A stretch of DNA of 64,000 nt, taken from Dentipellis sp. KUC8613 (lineage: Eukaryota > Basidiomycota > Agaricomycetes > Russulales > Hericiaceae). Under the pieces are notes generated by a model that worked only from the letters and a program-made list of their open reading frames with translations, was not told the origin of the DNA and ran no database searches. Below are positions 1 to 11,982 of the stretch, one piece after another (the stretch's first letter is position 1; each line of letters starts with the position of its first letter). Where the stretch lies: contig NSJX01000080.1 in NCBI GenBank assembly GCA_002286715.1, positions 7,155 through 71,154 on the forward strand, written 5' to 3'. The translations under genes and the position numbers were made by a program.

Positions 1-351
1 GTTGAACGAGTTGTTGTAGTGCTTCAAGTCGCGGTATAAGTAAGAGCTTGGCTTACGTACTGAACTGACTTGAAGCGTTTGTTTGAATCAGAAGCTTTTG
101 GACAACAACTATCAACAAATCATAACAACCGCTTTGCAAAATCCAAGCTACTGCTTTCAGTTACTCGCCTATTCTGCCTTTGCTTCCATCTTCTATTGCT
201 TCTCCCATTTCATGTCCCCTGTTTGACGCTGTCGGGAGAAAGTCTGTTTCGTGACGGTACGTTCATACCCGCCTGCTATCATATGTCGGGCTCATTCATC
301 TCCAGCCTGATTCTACTGCTCGCGATTTCTTGTGCATGTAGCTCTGGCTGG

Positions 352-2307
352 ATGAGCGCGTTGCTTCGATGTGCTCTCCGAACATATGATTATCGCAATG
401 CTCTCTTTATGACGTCCCGACACGTAACTTTCTACCTCCCCTTGCGCCTCGCCAGCACCGCCCTTCGCACTGCAGATCCTTCAGCTCGAGTAGGGGCTCA
501 CGCCGAGTCTTCGACTCCGGGAAATTCGAATGCGCCCACCGCAGGTCGGCAGAACGCTGGAGCTAAGCTCAATCACCTCCGCTTCATGGTCCGGCGACTT
601 CTCAAATACAAGTCCGCGGATGACGCCTACGGGTACTTCACCAGGCAGCTTGCGTCGCAAGCCTCTGGACGCGAATTTGTTTTCGATGCGTATGAACGCA
701 TAATCCTCGTATTTCTTCGCACAGGTCACTTCAACCATGCGGAACAAATCTACGAAGACATGCGTTCCGCTGGCCTGTACTCATCGTCGCGCACCCGCGC
801 CATCATGCACGCCGTCGAGCTTGTTCAGTCGCCGGATTATGACCATACGTCTTCCGATGCTCTTTTCGAGCGCCTCACACCTACTATCTCTCTTCCATCA
901 TTCACGGACGAAGGCATGCGGGCCCTCGTCGACGTCCTCCAGCACGCACTCCACATCAGCCCGGCAATTTGTGCAGAACTCATTGAGCACTATCAAGACC
1001 TCCATGGAGACGAAAAAGAACTTAGCCCAGAACTTTTGGATACCCTCGTTCGTTGCCACGGGGAGTCCGGCTCGATCGATGCGGCCCTTCTCCACGCCGC
1101 TGAGGCGGCAGAGGCAGCGCCGTACACATCGCTCCTCACCTTGCTCTCCGCCGCAGGCCGTCATTCTCCCGCCACCGCGGATACTGTGCTCTCCTACATG
1201 GCGGCCGCGCACGTCACGCCAGACCTGCCCTTCTTAAATGCCCTCCTCAGCGCCGCGGTGCGCGCAAAAGACTTCGGGACGGCATTCGCAGTATACGGCG
1301 CAATCCTCAAGGCTCCGACGATCATGCCCGACGCATTCACCTTCAGCAGTCTCTTCAAGGCCGCGCAAGGCGTCGCGCAGGGACGCGCTGCGCGCACGAA
1401 CCCCGTACCGGCGCCGCCCAACGCCCGCAGCCCGCGCCTGCTGTTCTCCGAGATGATGCTCTTCCACACGTTGAACACACGCGGCGTGCGCCGCCGCCGC
1501 TCGCCCGCCGTGCGCGCGTCGACGCTCGGCGTCGCCCTGGGCCTGTTCATGCGCTCGCGCGACTACGTCGCGGCCCTGGTCGCGCTGCGCGCCTTCCGCA
1601 CTCTCGAGCTCAAGCCGCACGCGAAGGTGTTCCGCACCGTCGCCGCGACGCTGCTCGCCCACGTGCGCCTGGAGCTGATCCACGGCGAGGAATATGACGG
1701 CGTGCGCTGGGCGGACCGCTTCCTGGGTGCGGACGTGATGAGCCGGCTCAGCCCAGGAGACATCAAGCATGAGCTGATCGACGAGCTGCTGCGTACTGGT
1801 ACCATCGGCGGTGTGCCAGCGGAGGAAAACGTGCCGGAACGCGGAGGCCTGGGGAAGTGGGCCAGACGTCCGCGCGAGCCTGACTGGCCTCGCGTGCCGC
1901 GGCTTGCCGTGATACTTGGGAAGGAGCCCGAGCCCCGGGAAGCGAAGTGGGACATCGGGCCTCTTGAGCGTGTGTTGGGCCGCGCGGTGCTTGCGACGCT
2001 GGAGGAGTACACCTATTCGGACGAGGAGGCGCTCGAACTTGTCGTCGGCGATGCTGAGCGCACGCTTATGCCGACGATGTCGAGGAAATCTGCTGTAGAT
2101 TTGATGGAGGGGCGAGCAACAGTAGGGGAGCTGGATGATGATGCTGAGGTGGAAGAAGTGGAGGAGGAGGACGAAGAAAATGAAGAGGTGGCGAAGGAGA
2201 GGATAAGGCAGAGGAGGAGGATCGCCAGGAGGAGGAAAAGGATGACAGGGACTGAGACGGACACAGATGACGTCTGCACGGATGAATCGCCGCTCAAGCC
2301 TCTGTAA
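352..2307 (+). CDS. Pentatricopeptide-repeat-like mitochondrial protein
   Basis: Single long exon of about 650 aa when started at the ATG at 352; the frame stays open upstream to an ATG at 70. I prefer 352 because the product then begins MSALLRCALRTYDYRNALFM, an arginine-rich, acid-free stretch typical of a mitochondrial presequence. The middle contains degenerate helical repeats of PPR type, for example the segments beginning NHAEQIYEDMRSAGL and FAVYGAILKAPTIMPDAFTF. The last 70 residues are a Glu/Asp-rich stretch followed by an Arg/Lys-rich one. PPR proteins bind organellar RNA, so a role in mitochondrial RNA processing or translation is inferred. The subfamily cannot be assigned from sequence alone. 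Confidence 0.72.
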   Translation: MSALLRCALRTYDYRNALFMTSRHVTFYLPLRLASTALRTADPSARVGAHAESSTPGNSNAPTAGRQNAGAKLNHLRFMVRRLLKYKSADDAYGYFTRQLASQASGREFVFDAYERIILVFLRTGHFNHAEQIYEDMRSAGLYSSSRTRAIMHAVELVQSPDYDHTSSDALFERLTPTISLPSFTDEGMRALVDVLQHALHISPAICAELIEHYQDLHGDEKELSPELLDTLVRCHGESGSIDAALLHAAEAAEAAPYTSLLTLLSAAGRHSPATADTVLSYMAAAHVTPDLPFLNALLSAAVRAKDFGTAFAVYGAILKAPTIMPDAFTFSSLFKAAQGVAQGRAARTNPVPAPPNARSPRLLFSEMMLFHTLNTRGVRRRRSPAVRASTLGVALGLFMRSRDYVAALVALRAFRTLELKPHAKVFRTVAATLLAHVRLELIHGEEYDGVRWADRFLGADVMSRLSPGDIKHELIDELLRTGTIGGVPAEENVPERGGLGKWARRPREPDWPRVPRLAVILGKEPEPREAKWDIGPLERVLGRAVLATLEEYTYSDEEALELVVGDAERTLMPTMSRKSAVDLMEGRATVGELDDDAEVEEVEEEDEENEEVAKERIRQRRRIARRRKRMTGTETDTDDVCTDESPLKPL

Positions 2308-2593
2308 TGTACCATATTTGCCTGATAATTACTCACACCTCACATACCTAATTCATCTGCCCCATAGACCATGCTGAAGATAAATCACAGTTCATTGTAC
2401 GACCTGAGAGCTCCAGTACGACCTCATGCTCAGCTGCCCCTGCGTGGCAAAGTCTGTCAGGTGGGCGGCAAATTCCGAAGTCGTTCGCTTAGACGAGGGC
2501 TCGTGCTGCTACGTAAGGTCCTTGCCTTACTTTTAGACTCTGTAGGTAGCAAGACGGTGGGATCTCTTAAATGCTGACCCATCTTCAATAGAA

Positions 2594-4472
2594 ATGTCCA
2601 TGGAAGAGATGCAAGAAATTCTAGATGCCAGCCTAGAGGAGAATCTTAAGCTGCAAGCCATCATCACGCAGCTACGCACACGTGTCAAGCAGCTAGAGGA
2701 TGAAGTAGCGCATCTCACTAGTGCGAAGGTAGCGATCTCCACTTCTTACGACGTCTGCTTATGTCTCACTATACTGGGAATCTGCAGCACGAATCGTTGC
2801 AAGTCCAGAACAAGCGATCTGCTTCACCCTCGTTCGACGTTGGATCATCCACGTCTGTAGCACCGGACATAGAAATCGATGGTGCAAAACCTCGGTCGTC
2901 CAAGAAGCCACGGTTGAAGGCTGAGGTTGTCATTGAGCGATCGTCGTCAAGAGCTACACAAAAAGGAAAGCAGAGAGCATCCGTCATCCCCAAGACCGAG
3001 TCAGTTTGGTTTTACCTACCGATGACCGTCGTCACTCTCTTTTTCTAATTCATCTCGAATATCCAGAATCGAAGAAGACCCGAAGGTGCCCACTGAGCCC
3101 GAGCCTGAATCCTGGCCTGAGCAGGTCGCTGCAGATGACTTGGCAGATAGCGAAGAGATCCCGAGAGAAGACGATGACGACGGAAGTCATCTGGAAGACG
3201 TCGAGAAGGCACGTAATGCCGGGGATGAAGAAGTTGCTAAAACATATGCTTCAGCCGCCGCCGCCTTAGCCGTGAGGATTCCCCGTCTTCTGTATCCACC
3301 ACCTCGTCTCACTCCAGATGGCTGTGGTCTGTTTAGCCCAAAATCAAAATCGACGTCAAGAAAGGACTAGAGCTCGATGCTGCAACCATACAGTCCCGCA
3401 TCGATGCCATCGGCCGCGACCCCTTCCCAGTCACTCTCGAACCCGAGATTCGTGACGTGTGGGTTTCTCGCAATTACATGCGCGTCGCATACGGCGGGAA
3501 CATGCAAGAAGCGTTCCCGGGGATTGGCGAGGAGATGCTCAAAAAGCATGGGCTCAACGATTTCTTCTACCTCAATCTATTGTATCACCCTAATGGTCCG
3601 AGAGAGCCTGGATACCCGGGGTTATGGTACGATACTGAGCCCTTCGATCGCGCAGATGACAGGCCTGCGCGAACGTTTATCCGACTAAGATCGGGTATGT
3701 GACTTTATGTAGGCCAGTATATCTTTCACAACGCGCCTCCGCTTTCGCGGGAGGAATGGTTGCTGCAAAGTACACGGGTGTGTAGTTTCATCATTGAATT
3801 GCTCACTCGAGGGTCTGAATGTATCCGAGGTCCAAAATGCGTGGGCACGCGAAATTCTGCGCCAAGGATGGGGATGGGGAGTCCGTGCGCGGATTACATA
3901 CCGTCGTGACCATGGGCGGGAGCCCACGAAGCAGGAACTGAAGGATGCAATGAAGGCGAAACAAGAATATCAGGACATAACGGCGGATGACATTCTTGCT
4001 GCGTATAACAACGGCGAAGAGGTAACAACCTCATCACTAATCAATTTGAGGATAACTCAACATCGCACAGAATCTCGGGATCGCCGCTATCAAATGCGTC
4101 GGTTACGACGAAGAGTTCCAGCGCAAAATCGCGGCCGAGTTCTCGACTTGGGAACCTCCTCCACCAAAGACGAAGGGCGCTCGAAAGGGTAAGAAGGCGA
4201 ATGGGAAAGGGAAAGGACGGGTAGGGAAGCAACAGAAGAAAGACGACGAAGACGTCAGTGAAGAGCAGGGGGTCAGCAAAAAGAAAGGAAAAGGCCGTGC
4301 CGCAAAGCGCGGTGCTGATGCGGAGAGCGAAGACGACGATGAAGACAGCGATAACGACGAACTGAATGTCTGGTATCAGGAGGACGATGAAGAGGACGAC
4401 GACGACGACGTGGTGCTCGTCTTGCCTTCGACATCAAAGGGAACTCGGAGTCGGCCACGGAAATCGATCTAA
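2594..4472 (+). CDS. Basidiomycete-specific nuclear-type protein (DUF6697-like), with in-frame stop
   Basis: Multi-exon gene. Exon 1 starts MSMEEMQEILDASLEENLKL, a leucine coiled coil, and ends before the GT at 2729. Later exons carry a basic, Ser-rich NLS-like stretch (KPRSSKKPRLK), an acidic segment, and a conserved globular part with WVSRNYMRVAYGG, GLWYDTEPFDRADDRPARTF and KCVGYDEEFQRKI. The C-terminus alternates Lys-rich and Asp/Glu-rich tracts. The layout resembles agaricomycete DUF6697-type proteins of unknown function; that match is from memory. A TGA at 3700-3702 interrupts the frame where the context (RLRSGM-stop-LYVGQYIF) suggests a Trp codon. Removing 18 bp, gtatgt to tag, would keep the frame but is implausibly short for an intron. 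The allele may therefore be broken. Confidence 0.6.
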
Positions 4473-4835
4473 TTAGTTGTCTGGTGTCGATTTTTTTGAC
4501 TGAACATATTTTGCGAAGTTTGATCTCTAGTCAGTTTGTCAGACTAATGCTATAACTGTTCTATAATATTCGACGAATCCTTTGTTTTTTTTGCCTCGAT
4601 CGAAGCAAGTTGACGCGACGAGTGCACGTGGACCTAGAAAACGCTCACGTGCACTCATGAAACGAGATAAGATAAGATGAACAAATTTGCGACTTCCGCC
4701 TCCGTCCCGTCTCCGCGCCGCTGGCCAGCGTGCTCTGAGTCAGTCCTCCTCTGCGTTTGTGCTCACCTTCTCCTCGCCAGCTTTCCCAAGACCCGCGCAA
4801 GCCCCTCGAGTTTGTGCTCACGCCGAGTCTCACAC

Positions 4836-5820
4836 ATGCAGGACACGCAGGCCGTCGCGCATGTGACGATTGGCATCCTCGGTGAGCAGAGCCCGCCTAC
4901 CGACCTCGCGCCGTTGTAGGTGTGTGGAGTTGGCTGAGACATTCGACTTCCCAGCGCTGCAGGGCGCATTCGCGGAGCACCAGGCGATGCTGCAGAAGCT
5001 GTCGTCAAAGACGAAGGTGGTGGTGATGCAGGTGCGCACGGCGGAAGAGCTCGCGGCGTGCGATGCGCTCGTCATCCCCGGCGGAGGTAAGTCTATCCTT
5101 GTAATTGCGTATTCGATTGTGGGCGGCGTGCTTATGATTCCTACGATGATGGGTAGAGTCGACAACGATTGCACTGCTGGCGAAGCTCTCCGGCCTGCTT
5201 GAACCTCTGCGCGAGTTCGTGCGCACGCACCCCGTCTGGGGAACCTGTGCGGGTGCGATCCTGCTCGCGCAGGCCGTTGCGAATCCGAAGCAGGGCGGGC
5301 AGGAGCTCCTTGGCGGCGTGTCTGTCACCATCGCCCGCAACGGATGGGGCTCGCAGGTGCGTGCGTTGCGGTTGAGCCCGTTGGTGTCAGCATCGCATCC
5401 TCTGAGTCACTAACGTCGGCGTTTGTGTAGGTTGAGTCGTTCGAGGCGCAGTTGGAGGTGGAGGGCATGCGGAACCCCGAGGTGCCGTTTACGGGTGTCT
5501 TCATTCGGGCTCCTGTGAGTTCTGGAATTTCCTTTGCGGGTGCATTTTGATTGGCGCTAAAGCGCGTCGGTATGCAGGTCATCTTGTCTCTGCTTCCCGC
5601 GCCCGAGGGACAACCCATTCGCCCCATCGCCCGTCTACCTGCGGGCTTGCTGCCGCCTGCGCTGGCCGGCGGGAATGCCGAGCACGACCAGACGATCGTC
5701 GGCCTCCGCCAGGGCCACCACCTGCTGACGACGTTCCACCCCGAGCTTACGCACGACAACCGCTTCCACGAGTATTTTGTCCAAGAGTGCGTCGTGCCCT
5801 TTGTTGCTGCTCAGGCGTAA
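4836..5820 (+). CDS. SNO1: Pyridoxal 5'-phosphate synthase glutaminase subunit (PdxT/Sno family)
   Basis: Class-I glutamine amidotransferase that supplies ammonia to the PdxS/Snz synthase for vitamin B6 synthesis. Five exons: 4836-4881, 4955-5086, 5157-5356, 5431-5514 and 5578-5820. Splicing gives IGILALQGAFAEH at the N-terminus, the family signature. It continues with VIPGGESTT (oxyanion and substrate loop), the nucleophile elbow PVWGTCAGAILLA (Cys nucleophile), and TFHPELTHD near the C-terminus with the catalytic His and Glu. The product is about 235 aa, normal for the family. The start at 4836 is chosen because the signature lies about 13 residues in. No PdxS gene is in the window. Confidence 0.95.
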
Positions 5821-6837
5821 TGCATAATGTACAATCCCACATGGTTGTTGCGGATCTACTTTATGGCGAGTATCTCTACTATAATTTCGAGCATAGAGTG
5901 GTTCACGTTAGACAGCTTGCGTTACCGTACTTACCGTCCCGTAACACATATACTACGGATGTGTGCTTCCTGCTTTGTGGCATTGGTTAGTTGGATATAT
6001 ACATTTGCATGGCTTTGACTACAGATAGCGTCCATGAGTATACGTACGTAGGAGCCGCTCAGGCAGCGGTCAAGTTTTTGGCAGCAATGATTGATCCTAT
6101 CGCCGAATTCGGATTCACAATATCTACATGGCTTTGACTTCGACAATCTGACAGCAGACGCTCTCGAGTTACATCACTGGCGTCTGCAGCAAGTCCTATC
6201 TTCAATCCTTCGACCTCCATGTGTACACGGCGTTTAAAGACGACCGCTCCGCGCGGTTCTCACTCATAAATTCCCATCCTAGGACCCGAAACATCATAGC
6301 ATCGAATCGTGCGCAGTCGCTGCACGATCATCATGCCGTCTTCTCCAACAGGATCTCAACTCAAGTGCACAGCTAGGAAAATCCGCGGGCGACTCGTACT
6401 TACCAGGACTCGCTGATATATTGCAATCGCGTGCACATGGCTCGCGATCCAACCAAACAGCACCCGCAGCTCCTCGCTCGACGCATCCTGGATCGAGTCG
6501 CTCCCATCGATGGCCCACGAACGATGCCCTCGAGCTTCACTGGAGTCCGATGACTCGAAGCACCTTCCAGGCGAGAATAAAGCGCCCTTTACGGCGTCCG
6601 TCCTGGCAGAAGCTCGCGACGATGACGGGGCACCGCCGCATCGGGCGAGCCCTCTCCCATGTTCTCATCAGGCCCTCGGGCGACCGCATGGAGCGCGTCT
6701 TTATCGCGCCCCGGGTGTGCATATGATGCTGTGCTAAGCATAGACGATCGCACAACTCTGGATATAAGAGCCCCGGACGCGTACGTACTTGGGCCCTTCG
6801 CATCCGCATTCTCCTCCACCCGACCATTCTTAGACCG
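5821..6837. other. Intergenic region upstream of the carboxypeptidase gene
   Basis: About 1 kb with no convincing gene. Short frames on both strands lack similarity to anything I recognise. The right end holds the promoter of the carboxypeptidase gene. A short phrase, catggctttgact, occurs twice (about 6008 and 6127) with no evident meaning. Confidence 0.5.
6762..6769 (+). promoter_or_regulatory. TATA-like box of the carboxypeptidase gene
   Basis: ATATAAGA lies about 70 bp upstream of the ATG at 6838, a usual spacing for a fungal TATA element. Confidence 0.4.
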
Positions 6838-9347
6838 ATGGCACGGTTCTCGTTGGGCTCTCTCGCGGCCCTCGCGGTGCTCATGTGCACGCTTGCAATC
6901 GCGCCTGCGTCTGTGCATGCGCGCCAGACGGCCCCGCATGTGGTGAACGCGAAGCGGGCAGAGGCGGCGCGCCGCTGGAGCGAGGCCCGCGGCGCGGAGG
7001 AGGACATCGCGGGCACGCTGCGGAAACGCGCGGGCGGGGGCCCGGGCACGGTCAAGAACATCACGTTCTCGAACCCCAAGGCATCTGGTGCGTGTCTCTC
7101 TTCGCTGTCGTTGGTCGTGTGCGTGGGGATGGTTGCTGAGGGCGCGTTGCGGGGGCGCAGAGTTCTTCGTGAATGGCACGGGCATCCCGTTGGTTGACTT
7201 TGATGTCGGCCCGTCGTGGTCGGGGCTTATCCCCATTAGTGGTGCCGCTAATGAGACGCGTAAGGTGGGTGATGTCGAGATGCTTCCATTGAACTGGTTG
7301 TTGGGTAATTGACGCGTCAATTATCGATGACAGCTGTTCTTCTGGTTCTTCCCACCTGGACCCGAAGGAAGTTTGGATGACTTGATCTTCTGGTGAGTTT
7401 TAGGTATCCATTTGCTTGCTATGAAGTTGTGAATGAAGTCTGCTCGTAGGACCAATGGCGGTCCCGGTTGCTCGTCTCTCGAGGGTTCGTTCCAGGAAAA
7501 CGGAGTGAGTGACGCCCAGGTCATCGCGTCTGTGCACTATGGAGGCTGACTGGGGTATCGTTCAGCCTTTCACATGGTCTCTAGGCCAGGCAAAGCCTAC
7601 TCCGAATGAATGGAGCTGGACTAATCTCTCCAGTCTCCTATACGTCGAACAACCTGTTGGCACAGGCTTCTCCCAGGGCAAGCCTACCGCACGTGTACGT
7701 CTCATTCATTGATTTCCTTGGGTACCGTGTTTGAATCAGGATTTGTTCAGGATGAGAATGACGTTGCGGAGCAACTTGTCGGCTTCATGGCGCAGTTCTT
7801 GGAGATCTTCAGCGAGCTCAAGGGTAAGAAATTGTATCTGACTGGTGAAAGTGTGAGTCTTCGCATGCGTGCATTCCAAGGCAATCACTCAATGAATTGC
7901 TAGTATGCTGGGATGTATGTGCCTTGTAAGTGAACCCTTTCATGTATAGGGAATGAAATACTTACCGGCAGGTAGACATCGCCAACTTCATCTACGAAAA
8001 CCCGACTTCCGTCGATCTTGACCTTCAGGGAATCTGGATCAGTGATCGTCAGTAGTATTCAGATTTGTTTGTGTGCCCAAGGGCTTACTGACGGAATGAC
8101 ATACAGCCGTCATCGGGTGGGACGTTGTACAGAGCCAGATCCCCGCCGTCGCATTCGTGCATAAATACGAACATGTCTTCTCCTTCAAGTGAGCACTTCC
8201 ATCTGTTAGCATCGCTTCTAAAATCTCATCTCATCTCACACGCCCGCCGTGCAGCCAATCCTTCATGTCCGAATTAGACTCGATCGCCGCGAAATGCAAC
8301 TACGCGGACTACTTCGAGAAGCACGTCTCGTACCCGCCAAAGGGCCTCCTGCCCCTCCCTGGAAAGTCAACTGAGAACGATCCTGGATGCGATGTGTGGG
8401 ATATGATCTTCGACGCTGCAGTCATCGTCAACCCGGCGTTCAATATCTACAGGATCTTCGATACCGTGAGTCTATCTTTTGCGCTAAAGGATTTCGTCTG
8501 AATTTTGACTCGCTGCGATTGCAGTTCCCCATTCTGTGGGACGTGCTCGGCTTCCCGTGCGTTTTGCCTAACTACGATAACCTTTTCTCAATAAGCTGAC
8601 TCGTCGAATGGCTTCTCAGTGGCTCGTTCGAGCAGGTCCAAGTCGCTCCGATCTACTTCGACCGTAGCGATGTGAAGCAAGCGATCCACGCCCCTCAAAA
8701 CGTCGACTGGAAAGAATGCTCTGACATCAACGTATTCCCTCGCGGCGACGCAAGTCTCCCGCCTGCGTTCACGGTGCTGCCGAATGTCATTGAGAAGAGC
8801 AACCGCAGTGTCATCGTGCATGGTCTGGGCGATTTCATTTTGATCGCAGAGGGGTGAGTCGTGATTCGAGTGTCGGAAGGAGCTGAATGGAATGGCTAAT
8901 GCGCTGAATTTGTGCTCAGTGCAAGGGTGGTCTTGCAGAAGTAAGTGGTTATTATGGAAATCATGGTGTACATAGCTGACGCCTCCTCGCTGTAGCATGA
9001 CCTGTGCGTTGCCTTTATCTCCCACCATATCGCTACTCTCTGACAATCACTGACGCCGCTTCCAGGGGCCGGCAAACAGGGCTTCCAAACGCCAATCGCG
9101 AACGACTCGTTCATCGTCGACGGCGTCGGCGCGCTCGGCAACACGCACACCGAGCGCGGGCTCACCTACTTCGAGGTCGCTCTCAGCGGACACATGTACG
9201 TCTTCTATCTCGTCCCTCTGATTACTCCCTCGTAGTGAACTGTGCTAATGGACTCATGACATACTATGCTGCAGGGTACCCCAATTCTCGCCCGTCGCTG
9301 CATTCCAGATTATGTCGTATTTGATGGGCTTCAGGGAGAATCCTTGA
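6838..9347 (+). CDS. Secreted serine carboxypeptidase, peptidase family S10
   Basis: Many small exons. The N-terminus is a classic signal peptide (MARFSLGSLAALAVLMC, then Ala-rich), so the enzyme is secreted or vacuolar. After splicing the S10 landmarks appear in order: FFWFFPPG, the oxyanion segment FWTNGGPGCSSLEGSF, NLLYVEQPVGTGFS-like text, the nucleophile elbow GESYAGMYVPYI (Ser), the Asp-containing HGLGDFILIAEG, and the C-terminal SGHMVPQFSP with the catalytic His. The stop is at 9345-9347. The enzyme removes C-terminal amino acids from peptides. The intron between FEVALSGHM and VPQFSP sits at 9196-9276. A decayed copy of this 3' end lies at about 13.7 kb. Confidence 0.93.
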
Positions 9348-9731
9348 TAGAAATGTCGTCGCTTGCAATTTGTACCCCAATTTATTTCAGCCACTATACG
9401 CATGGTTTTTCATTGCACTGGCAACAGAACTGCTTGTCTGGCTTTGGACGGAACTCAGAAGCCTCTTGGGGGCGTAAGTGCGCCACCCTACCGGAACACA
9501 GCGTGACGCGACACGATCACGTGTGCTGACGGAAACGGTAACAACTCCAGACTCCGCGGCGCTTAGCCTGCCTGCAGGCGCCTCCGGCTCAGCCTCAGGT
9601 GAGCACTTGCCAACAAGTTGTTGTACTTACCGCCTCTACGTCAAAGCCTCCTGCGACGATTACTACGAGTAACAAGAGACTCCGTCAAACTATAAATGGA
9701 ACGCTGTCGCATCGATAGTCGTGTATAGTCA
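9348..9731. promoter_or_regulatory. Spacer with promoter of the 9.7 kb gene
   Basis: No coding sequence is seen. TATAAAT at 9691-9697 lies about 40 bp before the ATG at 9732 and is a good TATA candidate. Confidence 0.45.
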
Positions 9732-11248
9732 ATGCAATACACTACCACCTCACAGCCCACCTCCCTCAGGCTGTCCTCCGCATTCCAGAAGTTCTTCCTT
9801 CGCCGCGGCGCGCGTATCGAGGCCGCACACGCAGCATGGCTTGCTGCAGGGAAACCGAGGGACGATGCGTGGCTGAGAGGCTTTGCGGCGGAATCAGTGT
9901 GTCATGACTCACAAGCTTATATATCGCTAGCGCGAACTACATACCGACTGATTGTGTAGGACAAGTGGAACGCAATGCTGGGCCTCTGCAGGGCGAATGG
10001 GCTGGATTCATACTCGTCGGCTGTCGCGTGGAGCTTGTCTCGACAAATCGCCAACGTGGACTCGATGAGTTTCCGACATCTCGAGAAGGTGTCGGCGGAG
10101 GACGAGGGCCTTGATGATGTCCGGGTGGAAGAGCCGGGGTGTGTGCTCTTTCCGACCTTGCAGTGGCTCGACTATGAAGAGCGGGGGGTCACTGCGCATG
10201 AGGGGAGGTGGTGGGAGCTCATAAGTAGGTGGTGTTTATATTCAGAGTGCTACTGACGTTACGACGATATATACTACAGGTATGCAGCCCTCGCGATCGA
10301 CGAAGGGAGAGGGTTCCACACAGCTCAATCTCCCTTCGGGGTCAGGAGCGAAGGCATCATCGAGCGGGATTCGAGGCATTGCGGCTCGGGTGAAGGACTT
10401 CTCAGCGGACGCAGGGAGCCGGCGCCCGTTGGCCAAGATCGTGGCCCCACCTGTCAACGCTGCACGGAGGAGGAAGCACCAACAGATGGATATTCCTCCA
10501 ACTCCACATCGCGGGATCGTGGTAAGAGGCCATGAAACGTACAAGATTGGACCCCCTGTTGGAAATAGAGCCAAACCACGCAGAAGCAGGACAAGCAGGA
10601 CTGGAAAGGAGAAGGCGGAAGATAGAACCGTCGTGGAGGAGCTGACGGACGAAGTTGGCAAGTCTGATGAAGAATTGGGCCACGCCCTGCCAGCCAAGAA
10701 CAGCTCCCTAGGGAAACGCTCGCGCAGGGTATCCCCGGCGGGCGAGATGACAGACGATGAAGATGAGGGCCCGGGATCTAACACGCAAAGTCCTCGTCGA
10801 CTGAAGAAAGCGAAGACAGCTCCGACAGCGGCGCAAGCGGCGGAGCGATCCTCCGTGGATGCCGTGAAGGGAAAGAAGAGGAAAATAAGCGCAAGGGTGG
10901 GTAGCACATCTACTGAAATTCCCTTCATGAAGCCTATTGAACTCTTGACCCCTTCCTCGAATCGTCGATTTGCTTTAACTTATCCATAAACATTCTGGAC
11001 AGGTCTCCCTCGCTTCCTCTGCAGAGCTCAAGGCCCCTCGAAAAGACTACTATGGCCTTCGGGCAAAGTTGAAAGCCATTCGGGCAGAGCTCAAAGTCTC
11101 TATGAAAGCACTGAAGGACATTCATGAAATGATGAAGGACATCAAGGGTTGTTTGGACGCACTGGAACGCATCATGATATTAAATAACAAAGTTGTCGCT
11201 GCGCTGGTTGCTACAATGTCGAACCCCGAAAACGTGGGCGAAGATTAA
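9732..11248 (+). CDS. Lineage-specific protein, chromosomal paralogue of the element cargo gene at 34.9 kb
   Basis: Four exons: 9732-9896, 9960-10224, 10280 to about 10894, and about 11004-11248. The N-terminal 130 residues form a conserved module: FFLRRGARIEAAHAAWLAAG, then SSAVAWSLSRQI, then QWLDYEERGV and a WW pair. The same order and spacing occur in the gene at 34876. The middle is basic and Ser-rich with NLS-like KKRK and RRLKKAK. The C-terminus is a coiled coil (KLKAIRAELKVSMKALKDIH). It lacks the cysteine cluster found in the cargo paralogue. The function is unknown; nuclear location is likely from its composition. Either the mobile element captured a host gene or this copy is a remnant left by such elements. 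Confidence 0.7.
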
Positions 11249-11982
11249 AGCACGTCTAGTACGGGAACGAAGCGAATTGACCACCGATTTAATGCAGTGC
11301 TTGTAGAAGGATCTCGAGTGCTGAATATGTATGTGTGATCGTGTATATACGGTCTGTAGAGTCCTCGTAACATGTACGTAGTTTGCGGTCGGCCGCGAAC
11401 GACTAAATGATTTGGCCGGCTCGTCCGGGCCGGGTATCCGGCCTGCCCGAGCCTCCGCGAGGCAACTGTCTTCAACTCCTCCTTGGTTCGTCGTGACTCT
11501 GTCATCTGAATTCCGTTGAGCTCATAGATCTCACATCTCCAGAAAAGCGTCGAGTTGCCGCAGCTCGATGTCCTAAATCGTAAGTCCGGATATTCTGTCT
11601 TGGTCAAAGAGGTGACTCACAAGTTGCGCTTAGGCGTCCATGTCGACTCGGAAGTTGTGTCGCCGTAGACAAAGCAACGTCTGTCTAGAAGTAGTCGACA
11701 ATGCACGTCGTGTCGTGGCACAGCTTTGTGTGGCATGTCATGCGAAGTGTCGTATCATTGACTACGTTGGGGTCCACAATCTCGAGCTCTAGCCTGCGCA
11801 TTGTCCTATCTTGGCGGTATCGGTTTGCTACATAGTCTCTAGGTAAGACATGCTCAAGAGGCTAGTCCACATATGTCTCGTGGCACAGGCCTCTGTGGCC
11901 GCCATTGTCTATGCCTCACGAGCGTATAAAACGCCCTCACCCTCTTGACTTCGCAACTCATATCCCCCACTACACGCACCCC
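11249..11982. promoter_or_regulatory. Intergenic region with TATA box
   Basis: No gene is seen in 734 bp. TATAAAA at 11925-11931 is 52 bp upstream of the ATG at 11983 and is the probable core promoter of the next gene. Confidence 0.5.
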
